Below, piece after piece: positions 37,782-48,961 of a stretch of 64,000 nt of DNA. The DNA is taken from NCBI GenBank assembly GCA_016802295.1, contig JAESIW010000138.1, positions 2,208,897 through 2,272,896 of the forward strand, written 5' to 3'. Position numbers and translations under genes: made by a program. The notes under the pieces are model-generated. The model was not told the origin of the DNA. It ran no database searches and worked only from the letters and a program-made list of their open reading frames with translations. The DNA is from Brachionus rotundiformis. Its lineage: Eukaryota; Rotifera; Eurotatoria; Ploima; Brachionidae. The first letter of the stretch is position 1. Each line of letters begins with the position of its first letter.

Positions 37782-40470
37782 TCAAAGTTGGTAGGCAGCT
37801 GAAGCTAAATTTAAAAGCTTTGAAAACGATTTTGGCGGCGGTGGTGACGGTGGTGCTTGACCAAGTGAAGCAGCCATTTTGGACGCCTCGCTGAACACAG
37901 ATATCGGCATTGTATAATTCGAATACACCGATGAGCTCTCATTTGAATAGTGACTACTATCGGTGTACACTAAGCTCGAGTCAGCTCCGCTAAAGTATTG
38001 CGAGTCTTCTGATTCAGAATTGCGAACCATTCTTTTTGAGTGCAAATTCATGCCCATTTTATGACTGTTGGATAAAGAGCTGTTTCTGTTTGAGTTCAGC
38101 ATGGTTAATATTGATGAAGAATTGGACAACAAAGGCTCAACTGGACCAGCTAGTGGATTAATGGTCAAGTTGGTTGTCAATAGTTTTTTCTGTGATGAAT
38201 TAAGAGTCAATTGGCCAAAAGTGTTCTTATCAAACAGTTTTTCCAACTCGGCAAAATTACTCTCCTGTCTTTTATGCTCATATTTGGATAAGATAATTTC
38301 AAGTCTTTCATTAATGACAACAAAGCTTGGTCTCAGTTCCGAGTTTATGTTCCAACAATCAAGCATTAGATCATAAATTTCCTCATCACACAATTCCGGT
38401 CTATTCATCCTATTTCCCTCTTTCAGATAATCAAACAATTTTTCAATAGGCACTGTTGGATAAGGAGTGCCGCCCATGGTGAATATTTCCCACATTAGTA
38501 CTCCGAATGACCAAATGTCCGAATTGGGATACACTTTTCGGTCAAGTAGACTTTCTGGTGCCATCCATTTAACTGGTATTGGTGACTCTGAATTTCTAGT
38601 ATAATAGTAGTTCTGCTGCAAGTCTCTGGCAAATCCAAAATCTGCTATTTTGGCCACTTTGTTCTCATCAAGGAGAATGTTGCGCGCTGCCAAATCTCTG
38701 TGACAAACTTTTTTTGAGTGTAAATATCTCATGCCATTTGATATTTGACAGCAAAATTTCACCAATTCAATAATTAAATCCAATTGTGAATCAGTGTTAA
38801 GCTTTGTTTGGTCTTTGGTCATAGAAGCATAGCCAAAAGTTGAAAATTTGTCCGACTTGTCCACCTTATGCTTGCTAATACTTGAATACAGTTTGAGTAC
38901 ATCAGTGGCCAATTGAGCGGCCGAGCTCTCGATTTCAGTGTCGTCTGAATCCGAGGTCAGAAAATCCTTAGGTCTGTGAGATCTGAGATAATTTTTTAAA
39001 TTTCCCAATTTGGCATATTCCACAATAGCAAATATGGGTCCATTTTTTGTGCAGCATCCAAGCAAACTAATGATATTTTGGTGCTTACCGACAGACTTCA
39101 TTATCTCCAATTCTTTAATGAAGTTTCTCAATTCGGTTTTGCTTGATTTTTCTTTTAAAGTTTTGACAGCAACACATGATCTATACCTGCCAGGTATGAT
39201 GCCATACGCCTCGGCTTTGAACACACGACCAAATGCACCCTCGTCAATCAAATTTCCCAAATTTAATTTTTCTCGAGCAAACTCCCATTCTGGATCCTCT
39301 TCTGGTATCAAGCAAGTATCTGTCATGTTCGACATAGCATCTTGATCCACTGAACATTGTCTATTGTTCAATGTTGAATTTGTTGTCTGGCTGGCATTGT
39401 CCGGCATGGAAACATACAGAAAATTCTTCTTCATTGAATTCATTGTGTTGTCTATTAGTTTATCTTTTGATTTGGAGTTTAAATGGCACATGCATAAGGA
39501 CATGATTATCATCAAGACAATTAGGACAACTGCGAAAAATCCAACTGTAATTGAATACTTATTTTTGTCAAAAAATGACTCCAAATTTTTTTCTACCATG
39601 GAAATCTTGTGCTCCAAGTCAACATTGTTGGTTATGTTCAAAAAAGCATAAGTCACTCTGAAAGACTTGAATGAATTGGCAACAATGCACAAATAGTAGC
39701 CCTGGTCGGCCTGATTAGTGTCTAAAATTCTCAAATTAACTGTTTCCAAATCTGAAAAAGAGTCCTTATTCGAGTCTTCTATGTGCTGTCTCCTATCCAG
39801 CTTGTACTTTTCACTTATGGTCATGTAATCACTAAATGAATCCTTGGCAATAAAAGATTATTTTCATTGCTTTAATAAAAAAAATTTGTACTTTTTTCTG
39901 AAGAGGCAAAGCGTTCTGGTCAAGAAGTGAGACAATGTCATACTTTTTGTCCGAATATTTGGCAATAATGTCTTCGCTAAGCTTGTAGAAGAGAAATATT
40001 GGAAGCGAGTCCATTTGAGTCTCGCATGTAAATGTGGCATTGTTTCCAATGGCTACGCTTTGGTTAACAAACTGTTTGGTGAGTATTGGTTTAATTAGAA
40101 CATCTTTGAAAAAAAAAAGATTAAATCTATTTATTAATTAATCTTGTTTAATAAATTACTATCTGGATCAAGATTTCTAAATTTATTAGAATTTCTCAAA
40201 AATAGATTGTAGGCAAAGCATTCAATTAGATCAGTTTCGAACAACCGACAATCTAAAAATAAAGATTAATTATAAACGCTCAATTTAATTATACGCTTGA
40301 TTAAAATCAAATTTGTTAAGAACAGTTGGTCAATATTTACCTAATGGTTTTTGGTTGAGTAAATTGTTTTGTATAGATGAGTAAGCAGTGTCTGATTTGG
40401 CCGGCAAGTATCGCGAAATGGCCAGTTGACCATGGCCTATCAAAATCAATATTATGTTCAACATATACAT
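37782..40470 (-). CDS. FGF-receptor-like receptor tyrosine kinase, one Ig domain
   Basis: The ATG at 40470 begins a signal peptide (MYMLNIILILIG). Short exons follow, then 39892 to about 40102 with an Ig domain (cysteine in ATFTCET, closing DQGYYLC in the next exon), and a long exon 37782-39842. A transmembrane segment is seen as VGFFAVVLIVLMIIMSLCMC. The kinase has EEDPEWEFAREKLNLG, GEGAFG-like DEGAFGRVF, VAVKTL, HRDLAARN, DFGFARD with three adjacent tyrosines (NYYYTRN), PVKWMAPES and SDIWSFGVLMWEIFTMGGTPYP, all close to FGF receptors. The kinase insert between helices D and E is long (about 60 residues against about 15 in vertebrate FGFRs). The C-terminal tail is serine-rich and ends with proline-rich PPSPPPPK. 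Only one Ig domain is visible, against two or three in typical FGFRs. A related RTK is possible. Confidence 0.85.
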
Positions 40471-41434
40471 TTTAAATAATAAATAAAAATCTAGATAAAA
40501 ATTTTAAATTTATTTTATTTCTTGATAATAAAAAAATTGACAAAAATCGGATTTTAATCTTTTTTAATATTTATTTAGAATTTTTGACATATAAATTCCT
40601 ATATTCTATAAGAAATTAATTTTGATTCATCTCTAGTCAAAAATTAGAACCCTAAAATAAAAAATATTTGACATAATAAAATTTATTAATCTAAATTAAG
40701 GTTAATTTAAAGAATTAGCACACATGCCATACCATTATTAATTATATTTCCTTGCTGATTTTGAAAATATTTGAATACTCTTGACGGAATTGGTCCATCC
40801 GATCAATTATTTTAATCTTTTCAGACTTAGGACGTCACATAATTCCGGCTTTTCTCTTTTTTTTCTACCTAAAAATCGTGCTGTCCACAATATTTGACAA
40901 CTATTGTGAAAATTTATTTATTTATCTTTTAATACTTAAAGATACAAAAAACTCATTTTCTAACCTAATTGTGAAATATTTTTCCTAATAAAACATTTAT
41001 TAAAAAAGTGAACATTTTTTTTATTTATTTTAATTAAAGATTGAATCACATTAAAAGATTAGCCGTGATTTTGTGTGCCTATCAACTAATAAAAAATATA
41101 ATCTAAGCGTTTGAGTGTTGATGCCAATAAGTAATTAATTAAAACTTCGAAAATATTTAGCACAATTTTTAGTCGAAATAACATAAGCCTTTTAAAATAG
41201 ATCTAAAAAGATAGTTATTCTGTAAGAATATTATTTATCATGTAAATATTAAAGATAGAATATCTAAAATAGCAATTAATCGTAAAGAATATTGTTTCGA
41301 TTAATTACTTTTATTCCAAAAATACCATGTAATCTTTTGAAGCTTGTTTGCGTAAGATTAATCAGGTATGATAACTATTCACACTTGTAAAAACAAATAT
41401 AACTTATATACTTTTAAAATTATTATAAAAAAAA

Positions 41435-41830
41435 TTTTACAAACAATGTTGCCACTGCTACAATTGTAGAGTACTAATAAAATAAATTTAATTCCCCAAA
41501 GCTTTTAATTATTTAATTTATTATATTTTAAAATCCAATCATTCTACAAATAAGCCGGCTAATAAAACAACTGTTTTATGGCACGGTTCGCTGCCATAGG
41601 TGTCTTTGAGCTGAAATTTAAAACTGATTTCCAAAGGATAATAAATCAATAATAATTTATTCTCATTCACATATCTGATGGTCAAGCTACCATGTCAACT
41701 AAATGATATAAAGAATATTTATTACACAATTACAAATGCGGGTGGCTATCAAAATATAGATAAATTAGCAGTAATGTTTTTTTTATCTCTTATCTCAGCT
41801 TTAATTTAGACTACTAAGAAGTATAAACTA
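41435..41830. repeat. Diverged repeat, copy 1 (partner 44015-44240)
   Basis: Shares with the partner the ordered blocks TACAAA-x-A-x-TGT-x-GCCACT, the palindrome CTACAATTGTAG (41457-41468 region), CTTTTAATT, CATAGG-x-GTCT (41595), GCTATCAAAA and TAGACTA. Copy 1 has an insertion of about 50-60 bases before the CATAGG block. The match is patchy and judged by eye. Confidence 0.4.
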
Positions 41831-43411
41831 ATTAAAAAAATATTAAAAGTAGATGTTTGGCGTTAAAGATACCGCTATGAGCAAAGGAAAACCCCACTTG
41901 TACGCATTCATGTTAACTATTTTTAAATTATATTAAGGATAATAAAATTAAGATCAAATGTAAGACTAGCGATAAGAATCTTTACAAGGCAAAGTGTTTG
42001 AATTCCGAATAGAATTCCGATTAGAATAAATAAATCTATTTATCTTTTAGATTTTGATTAATTGAAAAATTTCAATTATTTTCTTCCTAAAGAGCAATAA
42101 GATACTTAGAGGCTTTAGTTAAAGGTTCAGTGAAAAAATTGTTTTCCTTGTATTTAAAAGGAGTCTAATTTTTATTTTAGTTTAGTTGATTCTTCTCTTA
42201 GGCTCTCAATAGGCATTGTGCTAATGTTTTCTCAAAATGTACTTAATTTTCTTATCTAGTCTAATTTATCTACATGAACGTTTTTTCATTCATTCAAAAA
42301 ATTAAATTAAAATTTTAATCCGATTTCGAGTTGATTTATGCTCGATAATTATCTTAAGCCAAATTTTGATAAGTATTTTTTTTATATTTATGTTTCCTTT
42401 ATATTAATTATTTTACGGAAATGATGTTTCACATATGCTCGTAAATGTGCCAAAGGCCGTATAAAATACAGCTTTATATGCATCACCATCATTAGAAAAA
42501 AAAATAAAAAAAGTTATCTATTTTTATTTTGTAGCCAAATGAATAAATGGTATATTAAATAAAATCTAGTAATTATATATGAACTGACTTATTATTCTGA
42601 TTGAAAAATAAAATCTTGAGAAAAAATAAAACTTAGTTATTTGATTTCCGAGATAAGATTTAAACTGGTTACACAGATCACCTAGTTGACAATAAGCATA
42701 CTTTGGATTGACTCTTTGACTTGGCTAAAAGTAAAGATAAAATCTTATTTCTGCTTTTTTTTATTTTGTTTTTGATAAAAAATTCGAGTCCTAATCTTGA
42801 TCAGCCGAGTGGTCATTTCTCTTTAATTGGCCCACTTGATAAGAATTTATTGCGTTATAAAATTTTTCTCAAATAAATTAAATCTTAAAATGTAATGACA
42901 TTTATAAATATTTAATTAAGTGACATTTGATGGTGCACAAGTCGTTTAAGCAAATTTTGATAATAAAACTTAAATATCACTTTGGTATATTGGTCAATAT
43001 TATGAAAAAAAGAAAACAAAATTTTTAATTAAATTGGCCGATGGGAACTCAACTTGAGTTGCAATTAAGACCAAAAAAATGTTTATCTTAATCTAATTGA
43101 CAAATGCAAAAAAAGCTATTTTTGGATATTTATCTATTAGTAGCTAGAAAAAAAACTCTAAAGCTTGTCTTTGAATTATAGATTTAAGCTAAAACTAAAA
43201 AATGGCAAAACTAGAATTTATTTCCAAAAAATTCACTCATCTAAAAACTAAAACTCTGAACAAAAATAAATCAAAAATTAAAAGGTAATTTGATTATTTT
43301 CGAATTCAATTAGATCAGATTTATTTTGAATAAATTGAGGATATTTATTTAAAATTCTTTATTTAATCTAAATGGATCGATAAAAAGATAATGCTAAATC
43401 AAAAAAAAATT

Positions 43412-43438
43412 TAATATATATATATATATATATATATA
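43412..43438. repeat. TA microsatellite
   Basis: An uninterrupted run of about 13 TA units, directly visible. Confidence 0.9.
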
Positions 43439-44014
43439 ATGAAAAGTAAAAACCTAATGGAATTAGGTAATTTAATTTTTTAAACAAACAAAAATCCTAT
43501 ACAATCTTGATATGTTGTAAATAGATTTTTTAAGGCTTTAGTCTACTATAAGTTTATAATCCGCATTTTTCTTATCTAATAATCAAGTATTGGCCACAAA
43601 AATGAAATATAAGATCTTATATGGGCTTCAGAGAATTTATTTTATATTTGAAAACGAAGCTCAGTAAATTAAATTACAATTTTATTTAAGTTCTAGTTTA
43701 AAAAATGATAAAATTTACAAACAAGATTTATTTAAATTGATTTTTTTTTAAATTTGAAACAAATATTTTAATTAAAGGCCTTTTTGGTTAACCCGAGAAC
43801 AAATATTTTTATGGCAAAATTAGCTGTCAGCCTACAACTATAAAACAATTAAATTTATCTTTAATTAAGTTAAATTGTTCCCGAGAGATTATATTTTCAA
43901 ATTCTCAATGATACTTGATAATTTCAACTGTTAGCAAATGTTCTAAAATCTTAAATTTAAATTACAAAATAATATATCAATCAATTTATTAAATATTTTC
44001 CATTTAAATAACAG

Positions 44015-44240
44015 ACTACAAATATTGTAGCCACTACAATTGTAGAATTGTATATTCGTCGAGATGATGATGAAAAGAATTCAGACTAAAATCTTTTAAT
44101 TGGTATATTTATGACATAGGCGTCTGTGGGCAGACGGAATAAAATAAAGATGAAAAAATACTTCAAGTTTTTAGCTATCAAAAAAACAAAATAGAAGATA
44201 AAAAATATCTCTAGTAGACTATTAAACCGAAATAGAAAAA
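44015..44240. repeat. Diverged repeat, copy 2 (partner 41435-41830)
   Basis: The same ordered blocks as the first copy: TACAAATATTGTAGCCACT, palindrome CTACAATTGTAG (44034-44045), CTTTTAATT, CATAGGCGTCT (44114), GCTATCAAAA and TAGACTA. It lies about 2.6 kb away in the same orientation. It may be a remnant of a transposon, a duplicated regulatory element or a non-coding RNA; none is demonstrated. Confidence 0.4.
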
Positions 44241-47079
44241 ATTTTTGTCTAGGCAAAGAAAAAAATTAATAATCGATCAAAATTTGTAAGAACTAATTGC
44301 ATGGATTTGAAATGAATGCGTGAAATAGAGAAAAGTAGGCATGCAAGACCTATCTCTTGCTGTCTATTATAAACAATAACTGTCTATAATGTAAAAACGC
44401 TTAAGCAAATCGATTAGATTTCTCGCTTCGCTTCAAAATTCAATTACAAAAACAAATAAACACTAAAAATCGTGCAACTACATGAGAAAAAAACATTTGA
44501 AATGGATCGATTTCTATTATGGCACAATTGTTTGTTTATTAACCAATTTGACCCAGCTAGCTCATGTAGGCGCATGGTATACTAAATTATCCGCACATAT
44601 TAAGTTACTTATCTATCTTTGGAGCTTTTCGACACTTAACAATTTGCTTATACCACTAAATTGTGCCTTAACTTGTTGAAATATAGATAATGTCCGTGCA
44701 CACATCTAAGTGAGTGCTAATGTTGTTTGTCTGTGAGGCTGTTTTAATTATTTTGGCCATTAGGCAAAATAAAAATGCATATGCTGCGAATATATCATTA
44801 TTGGTGAAATTAATTGCTCAAGTCAAGTAGTTTTAGAGACTGGCCAAGTTATTAATAATAATAGAAATTTTATGAAAAAGAGTTAAGTTTACATTTTAAA
44901 CTGGTCAATAAAACTGGAATTTATTTTTATTTTTATAGTCCAAGATAGTTTCTAATTCTTACCGAGTTGTTTTCTTTGATCTTGAACTATTTTATGGTTT
45001 TTTATTGATCTCTATAATGTAAACTTGATAAGACTAATGTTTGCTGAAATTACCACCTTAATATCACGAGATTAAATATTTAAATCTAATTGTTATTTTT
45101 CCTAATTACATGCTGTTCAGGCTAATATAGTTTTGTTTTTATTTTTAATTTAAATTTGTTTTCAACCGGCCTGAGTCTCGAAATGAGGCCACAACAAGCA
45201 ACAAAAATTGCCAAATATTTGGCAATTACTTAACCTAACTTTATTTTGAATGTATTTTATTAAAGCAATAAGCACTTGAGCTGAATTATTAGTAAAATAT
45301 ATAAAAAATTTATTAATTCTTTAAAATAAAATTCTAAATAAAGTTTTTTTTTAATTGAAAATAAAAATTAAATTGGTTAATGCTCTTATCTCTGTTTAAA
45401 GACCAAATTTAAATATTGATGAAATCGGATTATTCGAATGTAATAGATCTGGGAGATAAATGCTCCTAATATTTTGTATAGACAGATATAAATAGCTAAT
45501 TAAACAAAATAAACAGTGTAAAACAAGATTAATTTGGGATCAAAATTACAAATAGTTAAATCAAATGTTACATACTCAGACAATGGCGCACTGGTCAGAA
45601 CATTGAATAATGAAAAGTCCGAAAAGATCAATTTATTATTTTAATTAAAAACATCATTGGCCTAAACGATTTTCCAAATGGTTTATCAGACTGATAATCG
45701 TTTAGATAAAATCACGATCGATTTGCCGAACTATTCTAAATAGGTCCAGTGTTTATCACTTGCTTAACAAAAGCTTATTAAAAGATTAGGCAAAGCCGTG
45801 AGATATTTCTTAAATTTTTCAAATAATTTCGTTTAAAAACTCATATCAAACAAACTATAATCCCTAGAAAAATATAATTAAAATAAAAATTTTTTTTATG
45901 TAATATTTATTATTTTAATGAGGGAAATTTTGTTTACACCGCCGTTGATTTAATGGTATCCTTTACGGAGTTACAAATTTCCGATCATATAGAAAACAAT
46001 TAATTTAAGAATTTCTAAACCTTTGAAAAAATAGCAAATTTTTAGGGAATTATCTAAAAATACAAAAAAAATAACTCCTATTTATACAAATGAATATAAT
46101 TTAAATCTAAATGCCATTAACCATGAATATTAAGCTCTGTAAATATTTGTAACCAGAAAGGACATTTTTTGTAATAAACTACTTTTAGATAAAATGCAAA
46201 TTGTCTATTAAAATTCCAAGTGAGTATTCACTCGATTGATAAACTAGTTTAAATATTGTTTGAAAATATTATGTTTTTATTTTATTTTTGATCGAAAATA
46301 GAATGAAAATATGCAAATTTTCGTTCTAGAAAAAAGTTAGAATGGATCAATTAGAGAAAATTAATTAACCTTATAAAGATGGTGCGAATTGGTTTCTCTA
46401 AAATTAAAATTTTCCTTTACTAAGTTCTTTATTAGTTTTAAATTACGCAACACAAAGAAAAAAAGCAATTAAAATTGTAAATAAAATTGACCAAGCCAAA
46501 ACCAAGATAGATAATTTACTTCTAATTTTGCTTGTTCAATCAAGTTAAGTATTTTAGCTTCAAAAATATGCTCGCTAAAATTTGCTGAATTAATATCAAG
46601 GTAAAACAAAGAAAATGCTTCATTAGCGCCCAAAGCTAATTACAAAACCAAACCAGCTTATAATATGTGTGTTTATAAAAATGGATACTTAGCCAAGATT
46701 GATTATAAAAAAGATTGGATTTTTTAATGATTTTTGCAAATGATTTATTTTTGTTTAAAAGCAAAAATTTGATTTTAATTTGAGATGAGATGTATTTCCG
46801 CTATTCAGTTTATTCCTAGTGAAATTAAAACTTAATATTCTGGTTAAATACCTTAAACAAAGTATCCAAAAAAACAAATCAGATCAATTTTTTTAACAAT
46901 TGCCATAATATCAAGATTACCAAAAAGAAATTTCAATATATTTGTGCTGTTATAATTTTTTGATTTAAATTCAAAAATTCTTTGAAATTTTTTATAATTA
47001 GACAAGCAACAGCATTATGTTATTTTTCTAAAATTTTTATTCTTTATTTTCTTAAAAATATTATGAAATAACTAAATTT

Positions 47080-47107
47080 GTTAAAAGGGTATAACTAGAA
47101 GTTGATT
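47080..47107 (+). repeat. Isolated promoter-like remnant of the GC-rich element
   Basis: The segment TTAAAAGGGTATAACTAGAA followed by GTTGATTT is nearly the same as the TATA-containing part of the element (TCAAAAGGGTATAAATAGAA, then GTTGATTT). It lies about 215 bases upstream of the corresponding position in copy B. The TATAAATAG box is altered here to TATAACTAG. Confidence 0.5.
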
Positions 47108-47224
47108 TGTACCATTTTAATAATTCGATTTATTATTTTACTCAAAAAAAATATCATTAATATCCACTGACAAATTATAAAAAATTAACACAGAATTGAA
47201 GAGACAGTTACCGTAGCAGTACTG

Positions 47225-47883
47225 TATTTTTAAAAATCACCCGAATTCGCTTAAAGAAAGTTAAATTAGCTAAATTGGTTAAATTAGTTAAATTAGTTCA
47301 AAAGGGTATAAATAGAAGTTGATTTTAAAAGAATTCATTTCATTTCTTAAAAATGAAAAAATTTCAAAAAGTTTTTTATTTTTGAAAATGGAATCAAAAA
47401 GCAATCACCATAACTCTGCCGATCCGCAGGTCCCAAGTCCTGATGAAAAAAGAGGAGGGTGGTGGCAGCCACATGCACCGTATGTGTGTGTGGTCTTTCA
47501 CGTAGTCTGCAGAAGAGCTGTATGGCGGGTACATAGGCCTACGGGTCTTTGTCCAAGTCTTGTCGTATGAGGGCGCCGCTGGCTTCGACCATCTCCCAGT
47601 ATAGAATCCGAAAGGAGCGAGAATCTGCTGTACAGCTGACCCTCTGCAGATAGACGTAACTTTGGAAGCCTTAAGTTAAGACTTTATCTCAATTGAAAGA
47701 GAGAAGTCGCTTGGTTTGTGGTTCCAAGCTAGTCTAAATAGTTGCCGAGTTCGCAGCCAATTTGAGTGCTCGGATGAGTGGCGCTGTTTATGATGAACGT
47801 CCCACTGGCTTCTTAGGGAAAGACGCCGTCATAACTCTGCCAAAGCCGGTCCCAAGCCCGGTTGCGAAAAGAGGAGGGTGACA
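47225..47883 (+). mobile_element. GC-rich interspersed element, copy B
   Basis: About 98 percent identical to copy A (28268-28922). I see a few substitutions, a one-base deletion after the AGATAG near 47655, and a five-base longer stretch near 47760 (CCAATTTGAGTGC against CCTTGTGC). The TATAAATAG box is at 47307-47315, and the 53-base motif recurs at 47409 and 47830. No target-site duplication is evident. The near identity and sharp borders indicate recent spread. Confidence 0.8.
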
Positions 47884-48153
47884 TCAATAGATAAATTTTA
47901 TTTTAATCTTATAACCATCAATTTAATATACTCCAGCTCATTCATTATTTTATATTTCTGTTTGTAAATTGGTTGCATTTTTTTTACGATCATTTTCCTT
48001 AAGAATATGTGAGCTTAAGAGTTCAATTTGGCTAATTTAATTAACAGCTTGAAAAGATAATAAAGTTAATATAATTAAAAAATTTAAGTTTAATTAGCTT
48101 TAGAAAAGTAGCAAAATTATATGTTAAAAGTGTTTTTTTTTGGTCGTAATACT

Positions 48154-48361
48154 ACCGTAAACCCTTGCAAATAAGTGCCTCCAAAATCGTGTCTTTATTG
48201 ATCAATTTAAGCCCTTAGATGACAGAAAATTTTCTTCAAATTAAGTATTTTATAAAGATCTAAGTATGCTTTACGCGAAAGCAACATAGATAGAACTAGG
48301 CCACTTTTGATTAGCTTTAAAAAGGGAGTCTTAGGGTGCACTTATTTGCAAAGGAATACGG
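48154..48361. mobile_element. Short inverted-repeat element (MITE-like)
   Basis: The left end (48154-48178) reads CCGTA...CCTTGCAAATAAGTGC. The right end (48338-48361) is its inverted complement, CCGTATTCCTTTGCAAATAAGTGC when read on the other strand. The two ends match at about 21 of 24 positions and enclose about 160 bases with no reading frame. This is the form of a miniature inverted-repeat transposable element. A TA duplication flanking the ends is possible but not clear. Confidence 0.65.
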
Positions 48362-48961
48362 TTTTTTATCTTAAAAAGATAGTTTTTAAAAGATGATAAA
48401 AATAATGATAGAAAAATTAGAATTTATAAATTTTATAAAATTCTATCATTAATATAAATTTAATAAAATTTATAAATATATTTAATTGATATATCATTAA
48501 TATAAAATTAGTTTAACTTTAGTTATTCTTTTAATAATTAAAAATTAATTTTCATTTTTGCATTAGCTATAAATTACCGTGTAAATAAGACAATATATAA
48601 TATTATTTTATAATATTTAAGAACTTTATTTACCAATATTTTTTAATTAAAAAGTGCAACATTTTTCTGCTTAAGATTAATTGATTTACTTTAATTAATT
48701 TAACTCAACTTCTTGTTATTAAAAAAAAACAAATAAAATTTAATACAAAATTTCATCTAAAATTATTTTTAATTTTTTATTGTTAAACAATAAATATATA
48801 AAAAATCAAACATTCCAAAATATATGTTTTATTTCAAAGTGATATAGTCGAATTTTGTCCATTTAACAAATAATAAATCTTAAAAAAAAGGAGATAAACA
48901 AATCTTTAAATGGATTAAATTTGGCAATTTTTTTACAAAATTTTTTCTTAAAATAATATAT
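48362..48961. other. Intergenic before the MORC2 3' end
   Basis: Six hundred bases of AT-rich sequence containing small palindromic AT stretches (for example around 48420-48500). It may include the MORC2 3' UTR. No gene is seen. Confidence 0.45.

Larger units (their letters stand above)
40471..47224. other. Gene-poor AT-rich interval
   Basis: About 6.8 kb without a supported gene on either strand, the longest such stretch in the window. It lies upstream of the FGFR-like receptor, so it may hold distant regulatory sequence. I see a diverged repeat pair (41435-41830 and 44015-44240), a TA microsatellite at 43412-43438, and a short promoter-like remnant at 47080-47107. The open frame at 44482-44679 has no domain, no splice support and no repeat partner, so I do not call it a gene. 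Confidence 0.5.

Noticed and set aside
44482..44679. Open frame of 65 codons in the gene-poor interval
   Set aside because: It has no domain, signal peptide, repeat partner or credible splice context, and its length is ordinary for chance.
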